A stretch of 64,000 bases of DNA from CAWBRT01 sp963832365 (GCA_963832365.1 CAWHUL010000030.1:62001-126000); one strand, 5' to 3'; positions 24,437-33,913 are shown, numbered from the stretch's first letter. Program-made: numbers and translations. Notes: a model not told the origin generated them from the sequence alone.

Positions 24437-25005
24437 AGCTGCGCCGCCCTCTGCCAGGTCTGCATTTTAAGGCTGAGGCGGATGGACCCGCCCTGCGATT
24501 CAGCCAGGTTCACGCTTCCAATCACCAGGAGCATTTTGCTCCTTTCCAGGGCGTTGATAAACCGGATTTCAGAGTCATAATTGCCCGTCATATCCAGCGA
24601 CAGATCAATTGCAGTAACTTTTGTGTTCACCGCGTTCTTTGCTTCGGCGGCAGTGGGTTTCAAGGGGATGTAGGTTATGTTCGTCAACTGGACGTGACTT
24701 TCAGCGGCGGCCTTGGCCAGCACTTCGGAGATTTCCGAATAACGGCTTACGAAGTCGTGGGTATAGAAATCGGAAATCTGGGTACGCGCCTCCGCCAGCT
24801 TCTTGTCCATGTCGAGCGCCGGAACTGCCTGGATGCGCTTCTGCGCCAACTCCGCCTGCAACGTCTGCAACTCCGCCTGCGTGCTCTTGCTGGAACGTAT
24901 GGCCGGCGACAGCAGCAGGGCGAGTGCGGCAACATCGATGAACGCCAAGCAGACGATGACCACGATAAGACCTCGTTGAGCTTGCGCCACATTACGCATC
25001 ATCAT
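24433..25005 (-). CDS. pilO: PilO-like pilus assembly protein
   Basis: A 190-residue protein with a short cytoplasmic N-terminus, one transmembrane helix (about 12-34), a coiled coil (about 38-60) and a ferredoxin-like periplasmic domain. The position between PilN-like and PilP-like genes and the shared stop/start overlaps define it as PilO. With PilN it forms the alignment subcomplex of the type IV pilus. Sequence similarity alone is weak, so the name rests on context. Confidence 0.75.
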   Translation of the reverse strand: MMMRNVAQAQRGLIVVIVCLAFIDVAALALLLSPAIRSSKSTQAELQTLQAELAQKRIQAVPALDMDKKLAEARTQISDFYTHDFVSRYSEISEVLAKAAAESHVQLTNITYIPLKPTAAEAKNAVNTKVTAIDLSLDMTGNYDSEIRFINALERSKMLLVIGSVNLAESQGGSIRLSLKMQTWQRAAQL

Positions 25006-25835
25006 CGAGCCGCCCCCTTGCCGTTCGCCGCCTTCGGCTTGGCCGCGCTGTCTGTCTGGGCACCGCCGACTTTCTTCTTATCACTCTTGTCGCCGGCTGG
25101 CCTGAGCGCCTTATCACCATCTGTCTTGGCCGTAGCAGGCTTAGCTACCTTGTCGCCATCTTTCTTAGTTGTATCTGGCTTGGCGGCCTTGTCGTCGTTT
25201 GTCGTCTGCGGCTGAGGTCCTTTGTCCGCAGCGGCTCGTTCCGGCGTCGCCTTTGGTACGTACAGCATGGAGATATCGAACTGCACGCGATCACCGCCGG
25301 CCAAAATCGGTGCCCCGGGCGTATTCTGCGCTACCGTCTCCGACCGCAATTCCGGCTGCTGGAATGAAGGCGAGTCTTCGAGGCGGCGCACCAATTCCAC
25401 CGCCTGCTCCCGCGCGTCGCCGGCGACCACCATATGAATTTCGATCTGGTTGCGTTTGTTCAGCGATGGAGCGATCGAAGTCACATGCAGCCTGGCCGGC
25501 ATGATGCGCTCCAGCTCCATAAACAACAGGGTCCAGGAGAAGCTGCGCCGGGCGATCAGGCCGTTGAGAAATGCCGACTGATTGGCGACCGCACGATTCT
25601 GCGGCTGGTTCAGCAGTGCAATGCCGGATTCGCGTTGGCGATTCAGCGTGTCAATCTCGTTTTGGACCACCGCAACCTCAGCCCTGGCGCTGCGGGTCTT
25701 GCTCCATGCGTGAAATGTGTACCAGCACAAGCCCGCGGTCAGCAGCGCAAGCAGAACTGTCCCCGTTCCCCAGGTTCGCAGAAACTGCCGAACATCCCTG
25801 TAAGGCCGAGTCGCGAGATTGATATCGAGTCTCAT
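25002..25835 (-). CDS. pilN: PilN-like pilus assembly protein
   Basis: A 277-residue protein starting MRLDINLATRPYRD, the conserved PilN N-terminal INLA segment that docks into PilM. A transmembrane helix (about 28-47), a coiled coil and a ferredoxin-like periplasmic domain follow. The last 75 residues are a Lys/Asp/Ala repeat tail (DKVAKPATAKTDGDKALRPA) not found in typical PilN. The gene overlaps pilO by four bases. Confidence 0.82.
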   Translation of the reverse strand: MRLDINLATRPYRDVRQFLRTWGTGTVLLALLTAGLCWYTFHAWSKTRSARAEVAVVQNEIDTLNRQRESGIALLNQPQNRAVANQSAFLNGLIARRSFSWTLLFMELERIMPARLHVTSIAPSLNKRNQIEIHMVVAGDAREQAVELVRRLEDSPSFQQPELRSETVAQNTPGAPILAGGDRVQFDISMLYVPKATPERAAADKGPQPQTTNDDKAAKPDTTKKDGDKVAKPATAKTDGDKALRPAGDKSDKKKVGGAQTDSAAKPKAANGKGAAR

Positions 25836-25844
25836 CGAATGCCC

Positions 25845-26732
25845 TCAGCCGAGAAGCGCTCCGGCCACAGCGGAAAGTTCAGCCTGATTCTGTGTTTCCC
25901 CGGGGATGCCGAACGCAATCATCTCCTCAACCGGCAATCCTGTGTATTGTTCCAACGGCGGTGCAATGCGAGAAAAGTCGGGCAGCCCGGCGATCACCAA
26001 GCGTTCAACGCTCATCTTGAAATTGTCCGCGAAGTACACCACGGAAGGATAGATATCCTCAGCCAACTGCTCAGCCGTCAGGCTGCTCTTGCCGGCGTGT
26101 TCGAGCGTGCGGTACAGCAACAACTGGTTCGCCTGCACGATCGCAAGGCTGCTGCTCAGCGGGTCGACCTTGAGCGCCATCGTAGGCTCCGAGGCGTCAA
26201 TCAGCGCCAGTGCTGAAATCGTCGACGGCAGCACAACTCCAGGATTGCAGCCCAGCTCCCGAAACAGCGATTCGTAATCGTTCAGCACCGCATCGAGCAT
26301 CACCGCGGCGATAACCTTTATGCCCTTTGCATCACGCACGGAGTGATAGCTGATCGCAGCCTTTTCGGCATCGAAGGGCAGCGCCTTCTTCAGCCGGAAG
26401 CGCACGATGGCATGCGCCTCTTCCTTGCGCTCGGGAAGCGTGTCGAAGTCGAGCAGGGCGATGCGGCAAGCGGCGTCGGGCACAATCGCGATGATATCGT
26501 GCGCCTGGGCGCCAACCGCTTCCAACACCTTGCCGACGGCTTCTTTCACCACCTCGCGTTGCAGAATGTTCTCCGTCAACAGGGAAGGGACGAGGGCGCC
26601 GGCGGGAAGCGAACGCGTGCTCAGTTGTTCCACCTCGTCGCCGATAGCCGCGGCCCGGGCTGCGATGACTGCCGTTGGCGTAATCTCGCAGGCGTACATC
26701 GGTCCGACAGCCGTTCTTTTGCGTTCCGACAT
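25845..26732 (-). CDS. pilM: PilM-like actin-fold pilus assembly protein
   Basis: A 295-residue cytoplasmic protein with the PilM/FtsA-like organisation. It opens with GPMYACEITPTAVIAARAA, continues with IIAIVPDAACRIALLDFDTL and IVRFRLKKALPFDAEKAAIS (PilM signature), and ends VAGALLG. PilM binds the N-terminus of PilN and couples the cytoplasmic ATPases to the inner-membrane platform. The 5' neighbour is the ATPase gene and the 3' neighbour PilN. It is somewhat shorter than Pseudomonas PilM. Confidence 0.82.
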   Translation of the reverse strand: MSERKRTAVGPMYACEITPTAVIAARAAAIGDEVEQLSTRSLPAGALVPSLLTENILQREVVKEAVGKVLEAVGAQAHDIIAIVPDAACRIALLDFDTLPERKEEAHAIVRFRLKKALPFDAEKAAISYHSVRDAKGIKVIAAVMLDAVLNDYESLFRELGCNPGVVLPSTISALALIDASEPTMALKVDPLSSSLAIVQANQLLLYRTLEHAGKSSLTAEQLAEDIYPSVVYFADNFKMSVERLVIAGLPDFSRIAPPLEQYTGLPVEEMIAFGIPGETQNQAELSAVAGALLG

Positions 26733-26755
26733 TTATCTTTGTCCGTTGATATCTC

Positions 26756-28393
26756 TTACCGCGTCGTTTCAATGAAGGTGACCTTGTTGATCTCCTTCAG
26801 CGTGGTAATGCCGGCCTTGACCTTGGCCAGAGCCGACTCCCGGAGAAAATGCATGCTGTCTTCGCGTGCTGCCTTGCGAATCTCCGAGCTCGGCCTCTTC
26901 TCCAGAATCATCTCGCGAATGCGGTCGGTTAACTCCAGCAATTCGTGAATTGCGGTTCGTCCCCGGAAGCCGCTGCCGGAACACTCGATGCAGCCCGCCC
27001 CTTCGTAGAACACGATGGTTTCATTGGCGTCCGGCAAGAGACCGCTGCTTTCAAGCAATTCCGGGGGATAGTGAACGCGACGTTTGCAGTGCTCGCAGAT
27101 CACGCGAACCAGCCGCTGCGCCAGAATGCAGTTCAGCGAAGAGACGAAGTTGTAGGCCTCGACTCCCATGTTCAGGAACCGCCCGATCACGTCGACCACG
27201 TTGTTGGCGTGGACCGTGGTGAAAACCAGGTGGCCGGTCAGCGCCGAGTTGATGGCAATCTGCGCGGTTTCAGTGTCGCGGATCTCGCCCACCATGATCT
27301 TGTCCGGGTCGTGACGCAGGATGGAGCGCAGGCCGCGGGCAAAGGTCAGGCCCTTCTTTTCGTTGACCGGGATCTGCGTGATCCCGCGAATCTGGTACTC
27401 GACAGGATCTTCGATGGTGATGATCTTGTCTTCATCCGTCTTGATTTCGTTGAGCGCCGCGTACAGAGTCGTGGTCTTGCCGCTGCCCGTGGGGCCCGTC
27501 ACCAGCACCATGCCGTAGGGCTCGGCGATATAACGGCGGAACTTCCTCAGATCCTCGTCGCTGAAACCGACCACATCGAGCGAGAGCTTCTTGAATTTCT
27601 CGCTCATCGACTCTTTATCGAGCACGCGCAGCACGGCATCCTCGCCGTGGATGCTCGGCATGATGGAGACGCGAAAGTCGATGGCTCGCCCGTTGTAGCG
27701 CACGCGGAAGCGGCCGTCCTGCGGCACGCGCCGCTCCGAAATATCCAGTTCGCTCATCACCTTCACGCGCGAGATGATGGTCTGGTGATGCTCCTTCGCG
27801 ATCGGCTTCATCGCTTCCTGAAGCACACCGTCGATGCGGTACTTGATGATCACGGAATCGTCGCGCGTCTCGATGTGAATGTCGCTGGCTCGCCGCTGCA
27901 AGGCCGTGAAGATCGTCGTATCCACCAGGCGGATGATCGGACTGATGTCGCTTTCCTGGGTGAGCCGCTCGAACGAGATGGTCTCGTCCTGTCCGTTCTC
28001 GTCTTCGCGGATCACGTCCAGCGTAAAGGTCTCGCCGGCCTCGTCCAACACGCGCTGCGACTGTTCCGTCTTCTTGAGAATGTCGCTGATCTGCGACAGT
28101 GTGGCCACGCGCGGAACAATCCGGCGCCCCAGCAACAAGCTGATCTCGTCGATGATCGGCAACTGGCCAGGATCGGCGATGGCGATTGCCAACCGGCCGT
28201 CGGGCAACTCCTCCAGCGGAATAAAATTGTCGCGGAACATCAGATCCACCGGAACCTTGCGAAACAGTTCGTGGTGGATGTGATGATTCCTCAGGTCGAC
28301 AAACTCGCATCGATAGCGGTTGGCCAGCTCACGTGCCCGGCTTTCTTCGCCGCCTATTTCCGCTATTGGAGCCTGAACAAAAAGTTGAGACAT
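26756..28393 (-). CDS. GspE/PilB-family assembly ATPase
   Basis: A 545-residue hexameric secretion ATPase. The N-terminal MshEN/T2SSE_N region spans about 15-110. The ATPase core has the Walker A GPTGSGKTTTLYAALNE (about 300), an Asp box, Walker B IMVGEIRDTETAQIAINSAL, and the His box TVHANNVVDVIGR. A tetracysteine zinc motif (CEHCKRR and CIECSGSG, about 435-480) is typical of PilB/GspE. It powers pilus or pseudopilus extension, downstream of a GspF-type gene. PilB and GspE cannot be told apart by motif alone. Confidence 0.92.
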   Translation of the reverse strand: MSQLFVQAPIAEIGGEESRARELANRYRCEFVDLRNHHIHHELFRKVPVDLMFRDNFIPLEELPDGRLAIAIADPGQLPIIDEISLLLGRRIVPRVATLSQISDILKKTEQSQRVLDEAGETFTLDVIREDENGQDETISFERLTQESDISPIIRLVDTTIFTALQRRASDIHIETRDDSVIIKYRIDGVLQEAMKPIAKEHHQTIISRVKVMSELDISERRVPQDGRFRVRYNGRAIDFRVSIMPSIHGEDAVLRVLDKESMSEKFKKLSLDVVGFSDEDLRKFRRYIAEPYGMVLVTGPTGSGKTTTLYAALNEIKTDEDKIITIEDPVEYQIRGITQIPVNEKKGLTFARGLRSILRHDPDKIMVGEIRDTETAQIAINSALTGHLVFTTVHANNVVDVIGRFLNMGVEAYNFVSSLNCILAQRLVRVICEHCKRRVHYPPELLESSGLLPDANETIVFYEGAGCIECSGSGFRGRTAIHELLELTDRIREMILEKRPSSEIRKAAREDSMHFLRESALAKVKAGITTLKEINKVTFIETTR

Positions 28394-28411
28394 GAAAACC
28401 CCACAAAACTT

Positions 28412-29623
28412 CTAATGGCCAACGCCCACGCCCATACTGAAGATAGGCAGGTACAGTGAAATCAAGATGAATGCGACGATGATTCCCATGAAAATCATGA
28501 TCGCCGGCTCGATCAAAGCCATCGCCGCCGTCAGCGCGTTCTGAACGTCCTCTTCAAAAAAATCGGCCACCGAATTCAGCATCGCCGACAAAGCCCCGGT
28601 GGATTCTCCCACCTCGATCATCTCGACCGAAAGCGCCGGGAAAAGCTTTGTCTCTTCCAGACTGTGCGACAAAGTGCGCCCTTCGCGAACGTTCTGCGTG
28701 GCGTGCGTGATCGCGTTCTTCATCAGCCGGCTCTGCATCGACTGCGATGCCGTATCCAGCCCCGACACCAAGGGTAACCCTCCGCTCAACAAAGTCGAAA
28801 GCATACGCGACAGCATGGCCACCTGGTACTTGATCCAGATGCCGCCGAATATGGGCAGCCTGAGCTTAACCTTGTCGATCTGTTGGCCGCCCCGGTCGGT
28901 GAGCGACCAGCGATGCAGCAAGATTCCACCCGCCGCCAATGCCAGCACGATGATCGGCAGGTACGTCTTTATATTGTTGGCCATCGTAAGCGTAAACATG
29001 GTGATGGCCGGCAGATTCTCTCCCAAGTCTGCATACAATGCGCCAAACCGCGGAACGACGAACGTAACCAGAAAAGTAATCAAAACGGTGACGCCTACCA
29101 CCAGCACCGCCGGGTAGATCAGCGACGTCACCAGCTTCTTCCGGAACGTCAACGTCAGCCGCAGAAAACCCAGGTAGCGCGCAAGCACTTCGTCCAGGTT
29201 GCCGCTCTTCTCGCCTGCCAGCAGCGTGGTCGAGTAAATTTTGGGAAATACCCCTTGTGCATCAAAGGCTTCCGAGAGGGGTTCGCCCCCCTTAACCCGG
29301 TCGCGAACGTCTTGCAGCACCGAGCGAAAGAACTTGTTTTTCTCGCGCTTAGCCAGCAAATCCAGTCCCTGTACGATCGGCAGCCCGGCGCGGAACAGGG
29401 TAAGAAACTGCTGGTTGAAAATGACGAACTGGCTGAGTTTTACCTTGCGTCGAGACGAAAGCCGCCATCCCCGTTTCCCCAGTAGCGTCCGCGGCTTAAT
29501 CGAGTAGACAAGGTAACCCTGCTGGACGTATCGGTTGCGAATCTCGTCTTCCGAGAATCCCTTCTCCGTCTGTTCGGTTACGTGGCCGCGTTCGTCGGCC
29601 ACTTTGATCAGGTAATCTGCCAT
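28412..29623 (-). CDS. GspF/PilC-family inner-membrane platform protein
   Basis: A 403-residue protein with two repeated GspF domains (about 70-190 and 270-395). Each has transmembrane helices, and the repeated motif is LFRAGLPIVQGLDLLAKREK in the first and LLSGGLPLVSGLDTASQSMQ in the second. It forms the membrane platform that the ATPase turns. It is the first gene of the minus-strand pilus run GspF-GspE-PilM-N-O-P-pseudopilin. Confidence 0.92.
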   Translation of the reverse strand: MADYLIKVADERGHVTEQTEKGFSEDEIRNRYVQQGYLVYSIKPRTLLGKRGWRLSSRRKVKLSQFVIFNQQFLTLFRAGLPIVQGLDLLAKREKNKFFRSVLQDVRDRVKGGEPLSEAFDAQGVFPKIYSTTLLAGEKSGNLDEVLARYLGFLRLTLTFRKKLVTSLIYPAVLVVGVTVLITFLVTFVVPRFGALYADLGENLPAITMFTLTMANNIKTYLPIIVLALAAGGILLHRWSLTDRGGQQIDKVKLRLPIFGGIWIKYQVAMLSRMLSTLLSGGLPLVSGLDTASQSMQSRLMKNAITHATQNVREGRTLSHSLEETKLFPALSVEMIEVGESTGALSAMLNSVADFFEEDVQNALTAAMALIEPAIMIFMGIIVAFILISLYLPIFSMGVGVGH

Positions 29624-29739
29624 GGCGGTTTCGATACTGGCTACAGGGCGGGCCCAAGCTGCTGAAGCCGATCACCGGGAACGGCGTTCAATCCAGTTTA
29701 ACACTTGGAGAAGAACTGGATTGTAGCCTAAACACCGTC

Positions 29740-30417
29740 TCAAGGCCCAAGTTCCGTCGCTCCAAGCACCTCCAGCCCCGGCGGTGGCTGGAACTGAAAG
29801 CGCTCATTGCGGATCGGCACGTTGTCGCGTTCGTCGCTCGAAGCGAAAGTCGGTAACCGAGCCGTCAAGAGAGTAGATGGAAATTCGGGAGATGCGGCTG
29901 TCCGGGGTGATTTCGATTATCACTTTGGAAATGCGATCTTCCGTCCCCTTGGGCACGCCCTGAGAGGGCAAGATTCGTTGGCTGATCGAGCCGTTCGCCG
30001 GTGAGCAAAGGACAGGGAAGAGAACTCTTTTTCCAGCTTGGTATGTCCCAGCAGGTAGCGCAACGGCGATTTCAGGTCATCGAGACTCTTGACGGCGGCG
30101 CGGCGTGCCTGCCGCTCGCCGGGAACGTAGAACCATGCGGTCTTGCCATCTGTCACGAAGAGCTTCTTCACCGGAGTGTTGTACTCCCACCGCATTTTGC
30201 CCGGTTTTTTCAACCACATCGTCCCAGACTCGCTGCGCGCCAGCCCACCTCCGTGATAAGTCTCGCTGAAGCTGGCTTCGAGCGAGGCCAAGCCGTTGTA
30301 GTGCTTATCGACCCCGTCGGCAACGCGGTGCAGGTCGGGCGTCTGGGCGTGCAACCCGCCAAAATTAAAGAGACAGGGAAGCAGCGCAAGCAGGCAGACT
30401 TTTAACATTCGACTCAT
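29740..30417 (-). pseudogene. lolA: lolA-like outer-membrane lipoprotein carrier, two frameshifts
   Basis: The N-terminal 138 residues form a LolA: a signal peptide (about 1-25), then LASLEASFSETYHGG, KPGKMRWEYNTPVKKLFVTD and DLKSPLRYLLGHTKLEKEF. At about 30003 the frame breaks. The natural continuation ANGSISQRI...VPKGTEDRISKVIIEITPDS lies in another frame, and a second shift near 29838 leads to the end VPIRNERFQFQPPPGLEVLG, stopping at 29740. LolA carries lipoproteins across the periplasm. With both shifts corrected the length is normal (about 225), so sequencing error is possible. It overlaps the stop of the TPR gene before it. Confidence 0.8.
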
Positions 30418-31319
30418 AAACTTCCGGCTTTGGGCTTCGCCAGGAAGGACGGCTTCTGGCCCGGGGGTAGTCCCTTGGTAATAAAGGGCAGAGAATCGGG
30501 GCGGGAAACCTGTACTCGGCCATCCACCAGCAAGTACGGATTGCCCAGCGGATCCACTGGCAACCGAGGCAGATACCCGGCTTGCACGAGTTGAAGAAAG
30601 CTTTCCGGCACGATTGCAGTTTCGTGCTGGTAACGACTTGCCATTGCCTGCAACCGCTCCACGTCATTGTCGACCTTTAGGGCAAGCAGGCGTTTCGCGG
30701 CGTTTTGGCGAATGTCCGGGTTATCGGAACTGTTGTAGATTTGCGTCCAGAGAAACTGCGCTGTTTCCGCCTCTCCGGCGTGTTGGGCAAGGGCTGCGGC
30801 CATCACCTTCATCCACGGCAGGGCTCCCGGAACCTTCGATCCTTGCAGGAAGGCCTCCGAGGCCGCTTTGCTGTCGTGCAGTTCGTCGAAATAGATGTAT
30901 CCCAGGTGATACCAGAGGCGCCAGGCTTCGGGATTCTCTCGAATTCCTTTCTTTACCAAGGCAGCCGCTGCTTCGGGATCGCCGGCTCCTTCGGGTGGAT
31001 TCTGGGCGAGGAAGATGGAGCCGAATTCGTAGGCGATCAGCAGGTGCGGATCGAGCGTCGTCGTAATGTCCAGCAGCGGCGCCAGCAACTTGTATTGTTC
31101 GGCCCGCAGGTGATGCTTGCCGCCAAAATACTGCACCACGCGCGTCCAGTACAGGTCCGCCATTAACCCGGTATATCCTAAACTTAATGCCTTGACTGCC
31201 TTCGGCGATGGAATATAAAGCGCTTCTTTCAGACTAACGCGCTCCCGCACGTCATCGCTTTTCCGCAGCGCCAGTACACTCAGGCTCAGGCACGAGAAAA
31301 TCAGTATCCAGACGCCCAT
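30414..31319 (-). CDS. TPR-containing protein with N-terminal hydrophobic segment
   Basis: A 301-residue protein with a hydrophobic N-terminal segment (about 3-18, WILIFSCLSLSVLAL), then helix-rich tetratricopeptide-like repeats. Examples are PEAWRLWYHLGYIYFDELHD and AETAQFLWTQIYN. The end (VDPLGNPYLLVDGRVQVS) resembles a pseudopilin-like C-terminal DPWGNPY loop. It is upstream of lolA with a 4-base overlap, so co-expressed. The function is unknown. Confidence 0.7.
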   Translation of the reverse strand: MGVWILIFSCLSLSVLALRKSDDVRERVSLKEALYIPSPKAVKALSLGYTGLMADLYWTRVVQYFGGKHHLRAEQYKLLAPLLDITTTLDPHLLIAYEFGSIFLAQNPPEGAGDPEAAAALVKKGIRENPEAWRLWYHLGYIYFDELHDSKAASEAFLQGSKVPGALPWMKVMAAALAQHAGEAETAQFLWTQIYNSSDNPDIRQNAAKRLLALKVDNDVERLQAMASRYQHETAIVPESFLQLVQAGYLPRLPVDPLGNPYLLVDGRVQVSRPDSLPFITKGLPPGQKPSFLAKPKAGSL

Positions 31320-31340
31320 GACTGGCTTTGGTGCGGCTGC

Positions 31341-32120
31341 TCATTTCAGATTCCGGCGGTCGAAGATCAGCACCGCCACGCTGGTGACAGCCGTCGCATA
31401 AAGCAGGGCATAGAGGCTGTTGAACAGGATCAACTGGCCGGGTACCGGCACGGAATGCGCCACCTCGGAAACTACATTGAAAACGGCGAAATTGGGCAGC
31501 ACATACGCCAGTCCGGTGGTCAGCCAGTGGGTCGCTCCCCCGGCCATCGCCCCGAAGCCGCGAAGGTCCTCGGCGAACGTGCCGATCACGAACAACGAGA
31601 ACGTGAAAATTGTGGAGAGCAGAGGCGATGAAAAGGTGGAAAACATCAGGGCCAGCGACGTTATGATCACGAACTGCAAAATGATGAAGTAGAGCGCCAC
31701 CAGCAGAAAGCGGTCAGCCGGCTCGAACCGGTTCTGCAAGTAGAGCAGGGCCGCGAAAAAGCCGGCGCTCATGAATCCGGCGTTTACGACCAGTGTGCCA
31801 ATCAGGCCCAATTGCTTGCCGACAATGAACTCCCAGCGTCGCACCGGCCGCGCCGCCAGAACCGTGTAGAGAGTGCGGCGCTCGATCTCTTTGCTGACCA
31901 AGCCAATTCCCAGAAAGATGGCGATGACAATGCCGAACAGCGCAATCGCCGTCATCCCCAGGTTTACCAGCACCAGGCGCTCGATGCGGATCGAGATGCG
32001 TCCCATCAAAAGCGCTCCGCCAACCATCAGAATCGCAAAGACGACGAGGTTGTACAGCACGCGGTCGCGAACTGCCTCGCGGAACGTATTGAAGGCGATT
32101 ACGCGAATTCTGCCGATCAC
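31341..32120 (-). CDS. ABC-2 type transporter permease
   Basis: A 259-residue polytopic membrane protein with about six transmembrane segments. EIERRTLYTVLAARPVRRWEF is the conserved cytoplasmic coupling segment of the NosY-type permease family, which pairs with the ATPase encoded immediately upstream by an ATGA overlap. The substrate is unknown. Confidence 0.85.
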   Translation of the reverse strand: MIGRIRVIAFNTFREAVRDRVLYNLVVFAILMVGGALLMGRISIRIERLVLVNLGMTAIALFGIVIAIFLGIGLVSKEIERRTLYTVLAARPVRRWEFIVGKQLGLIGTLVVNAGFMSAGFFAALLYLQNRFEPADRFLLVALYFIILQFVIITSLALMFSTFSSPLLSTIFTFSLFVIGTFAEDLRGFGAMAGGATHWLTTGLAYVLPNFAVFNVVSEVAHSVPVPGQLILFNSLYALLYATAVTSVAVLIFDRRNLK

Positions 32121-33076
32121 GATGCGCCCTCCCCCGAAGCTACCTTCGATCCTGTTTCAACTTCTCCCACGATGCGCTCCAGGAAAAAATCCTCCAGGGT
32201 TGCACGCACGGGCGTCAGCGAGATGAGCCGGGAGCCTTTGTTGCGAATGATATCGACAGCGCGTTCCATCGCTAGCTCCGGCAGCACCGCCCGGAAGAAC
32301 GCTCCGCTGCGGTGTACTTCGGCCCCGAGTTCGACGATCGCGTCCTCGGCCGCAACGCCTTCCCAGACTACCTCCACCCTTCCGCTGACTTCGCGCACCA
32401 GGTCAGCCACCACCCCTATGCCGCGTAATTGACCATGGTTCAAAACAGCCACGCGGTCGCAAAGTGTCTCGGCGTCGGAAAGGATGTGGGTTGAAAAAAA
32501 GATTGTCTTGCCTTCGTCCTTCAGCGACTGGATCAGGTCGCGCACTTCACGCCGTCCAATTGGGTCCAACCCAGACATTGGCTCGTCCAGAAAGATCAAT
32601 TTCGGGTCATGGACGATGGCCTGAGCGATTCCGACGCGCTGGAGCATGCCCTTGGAGAATTTACGAAGCTGCAGGTCTGCGTGCTTGTGGATGCCACCCC
32701 TGCGCAGTGCCGTCTCGACCCGCCCCTTCCTGTCTCCGGCGGAAACGCCCGAAAGGCTGGCAAGATAGGTGAGCAACTCGCGTGCGCTCAGATGGTCGTA
32801 AAAGTAGGGTTGCTCGGGAAGGAAACCGATCTGCGCCTTCATCGAAGGATCGTCCAGGGGACGCCCCAGAATGGTCGCCGTTCCTGACGTGGGATAGATA
32901 AGACCCATCAGCAGCTTAAGGGTAGTTGTCTTGCCGGCGCCGTTGGGGCCAAGGTACCCGAAAACCTCGCCTTCCTGCACCGAGAGGGTTAGCGGAGACA
33001 GCGCCTGTCGTTCGCGCTGCCGCCAGAAGCCAACCTTGTAAGACTTCGCCAGTCTGAAGGTTTCAATGGCCGCCAT
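32117..33076 (-). CDS. ABC transporter ATP-binding protein
   Basis: A 319-residue ABC ATPase. Visible are Walker A GPNGAGKTTTLKLLMG (about 40-55), Q-loop PEQPYFYDHLSAREL, signature LRKFSKGMLQRVGIAQ, Walker B LIFLDEPMSGLDPIGR and switch His STHILSDAE. The C-terminal about 100 residues are the DUF4162-type extension common in exporters of this class. It forms a probable half-transporter pair with the permease gene. The substrate is unknown. Confidence 0.93.
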   Translation of the reverse strand: MAAIETFRLAKSYKVGFWRQRERQALSPLTLSVQEGEVFGYLGPNGAGKTTTLKLLMGLIYPTSGTATILGRPLDDPSMKAQIGFLPEQPYFYDHLSARELLTYLASLSGVSAGDRKGRVETALRRGGIHKHADLQLRKFSKGMLQRVGIAQAIVHDPKLIFLDEPMSGLDPIGRREVRDLIQSLKDEGKTIFFSTHILSDAETLCDRVAVLNHGQLRGIGVVADLVREVSGRVEVVWEGVAAEDAIVELGAEVHRSGAFFRAVLPELAMERAVDIIRNKGSRLISLTPVRATLEDFFLERIVGEVETGSKVASGEGAS

Positions 33077-33200
33077 GAGCGTAAAAAGTCAATCCCAGCC
33101 TGATTATACAAGGCAGCCGAGTTGCCGGATCTTGATCAAAGAGGTACTGGCCCGAAAATATTGGGTTGACGGCGGGTGAAACCTGGCGGACCTGGCCCGA

Positions 33201-33680
33201 CTACTGGATTGCGGGATCGGTCGCCACTGCGGTTTGGTTCGTCTGATTGAAGTGGATCACGCCAACTCCATTGGTATAGAAGCGCCGGGTGCCGCTGTGA
33301 TTCCAATAGGAGGGATCGCCAAGCAAAGTGTATCCAAGATCGGCATCGAGCGCGTACGTGAAATAATAGCCGGTCTTGGAAGCCGAAGCCGACGTGGCAT
33401 TCGCCAGCAAGTTGTCAATGATGCAGGCTGCGGTTGAAGTCGGAGAGGTGCAACTGGTTCCACCGAGCGAAGCCAAGTCGGCGGAGTAGCCGGCCTTGGG
33501 ATACGTTGTGAGGTACGTAAGTTCGGCAGTGTTGATGGTTCGCATCGAACCGATTGCCGACGTCTCGTTGGCATTGATCCTGGCACGAAGCATATTGGGA
33601 ATAGCTATGGCGGCAATAATCATGATGATCGCCACCACGATTAACAACTCGACGAGTGAGAAACCACTTTGTTTACGCAT
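33201..33680 (-). CDS. Type IV major pilin-like protein, paralogue 1
   Basis: A 159-residue prepilin starting MRKQSGFSLVELLIVVAIIM. The leader is MRKQSG, cleaved before Phe, with Glu5 of the mature protein in place. The conserved helix is followed by RINANETSAIGSMRTINTAE and a variable C-terminal domain with two Cys (CTSPTSTAAC) able to form a disulfide, ending ATDPAIQ. The start at 33680 is chosen because it gives a canonical leader. A longer frame from 33731 is not needed. It has its own sigma-54-like promoter at 33730-33747. Confidence 0.9.
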   Translation of the reverse strand: MRKQSGFSLVELLIVVAIIMIIAAIAIPNMLRARINANETSAIGSMRTINTAELTYLTTYPKAGYSADLASLGGTSCTSPTSTAACIIDNLLANATSASASKTGYYFTYALDADLGYTLLGDPSYWNHSGTRRFYTNGVGVIHFNQTNQTAVATDPAIQ

Positions 33681-33729
33681 TCGATATTTCCCGTCGGCTG
33701 ACCCTCTGCCGAATGTTCCAATGGTAATC

Positions 33730-33747
33730 AAGCACGGTAATTACCAA
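33730..33747 (-). promoter_or_regulatory. Sigma-54-like promoter of pilin 1
   Basis: On the minus strand TTGGTAATTACCGTGCTT has GG and GC exactly 10 bases apart, as in the -24/-12 pattern. The implied start is about 41 bases before the pilin ATG. Confidence 0.6.
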
Positions 33748-33890
33748 ACAGTGCATTTACCTAATATTTATGTAAGTCATTTATTTTATGTAATTTGCCA
33801 ACAAGAAAACAAGATGCTGCATTGGATGCCGAATTGAGAATACCAGAATCTGTCAGTCGGAAATACAAAATTTTGTCAATAGAAATGAAA

Positions 33891-33913
33891 GGGGCCAGCG
33901 CTTGGCTGGCCCC
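33891..33913 (-). terminator. Hairpin after pilin 2
   Basis: GGGGCCAGCG and its complement CTGGCCCC form a near-perfect stem, with TTTCATTTC downstream on the minus strand. It lies just after the pilin 2 stop. The T-run is weak. Confidence 0.5.

Noticed and set aside
26945..28459. Long plus-strand open frame opposite GspE
   Set aside because: Shadow of the GspE/PilB gene on the other strand; high-GC codon bias makes the opposite frame open.
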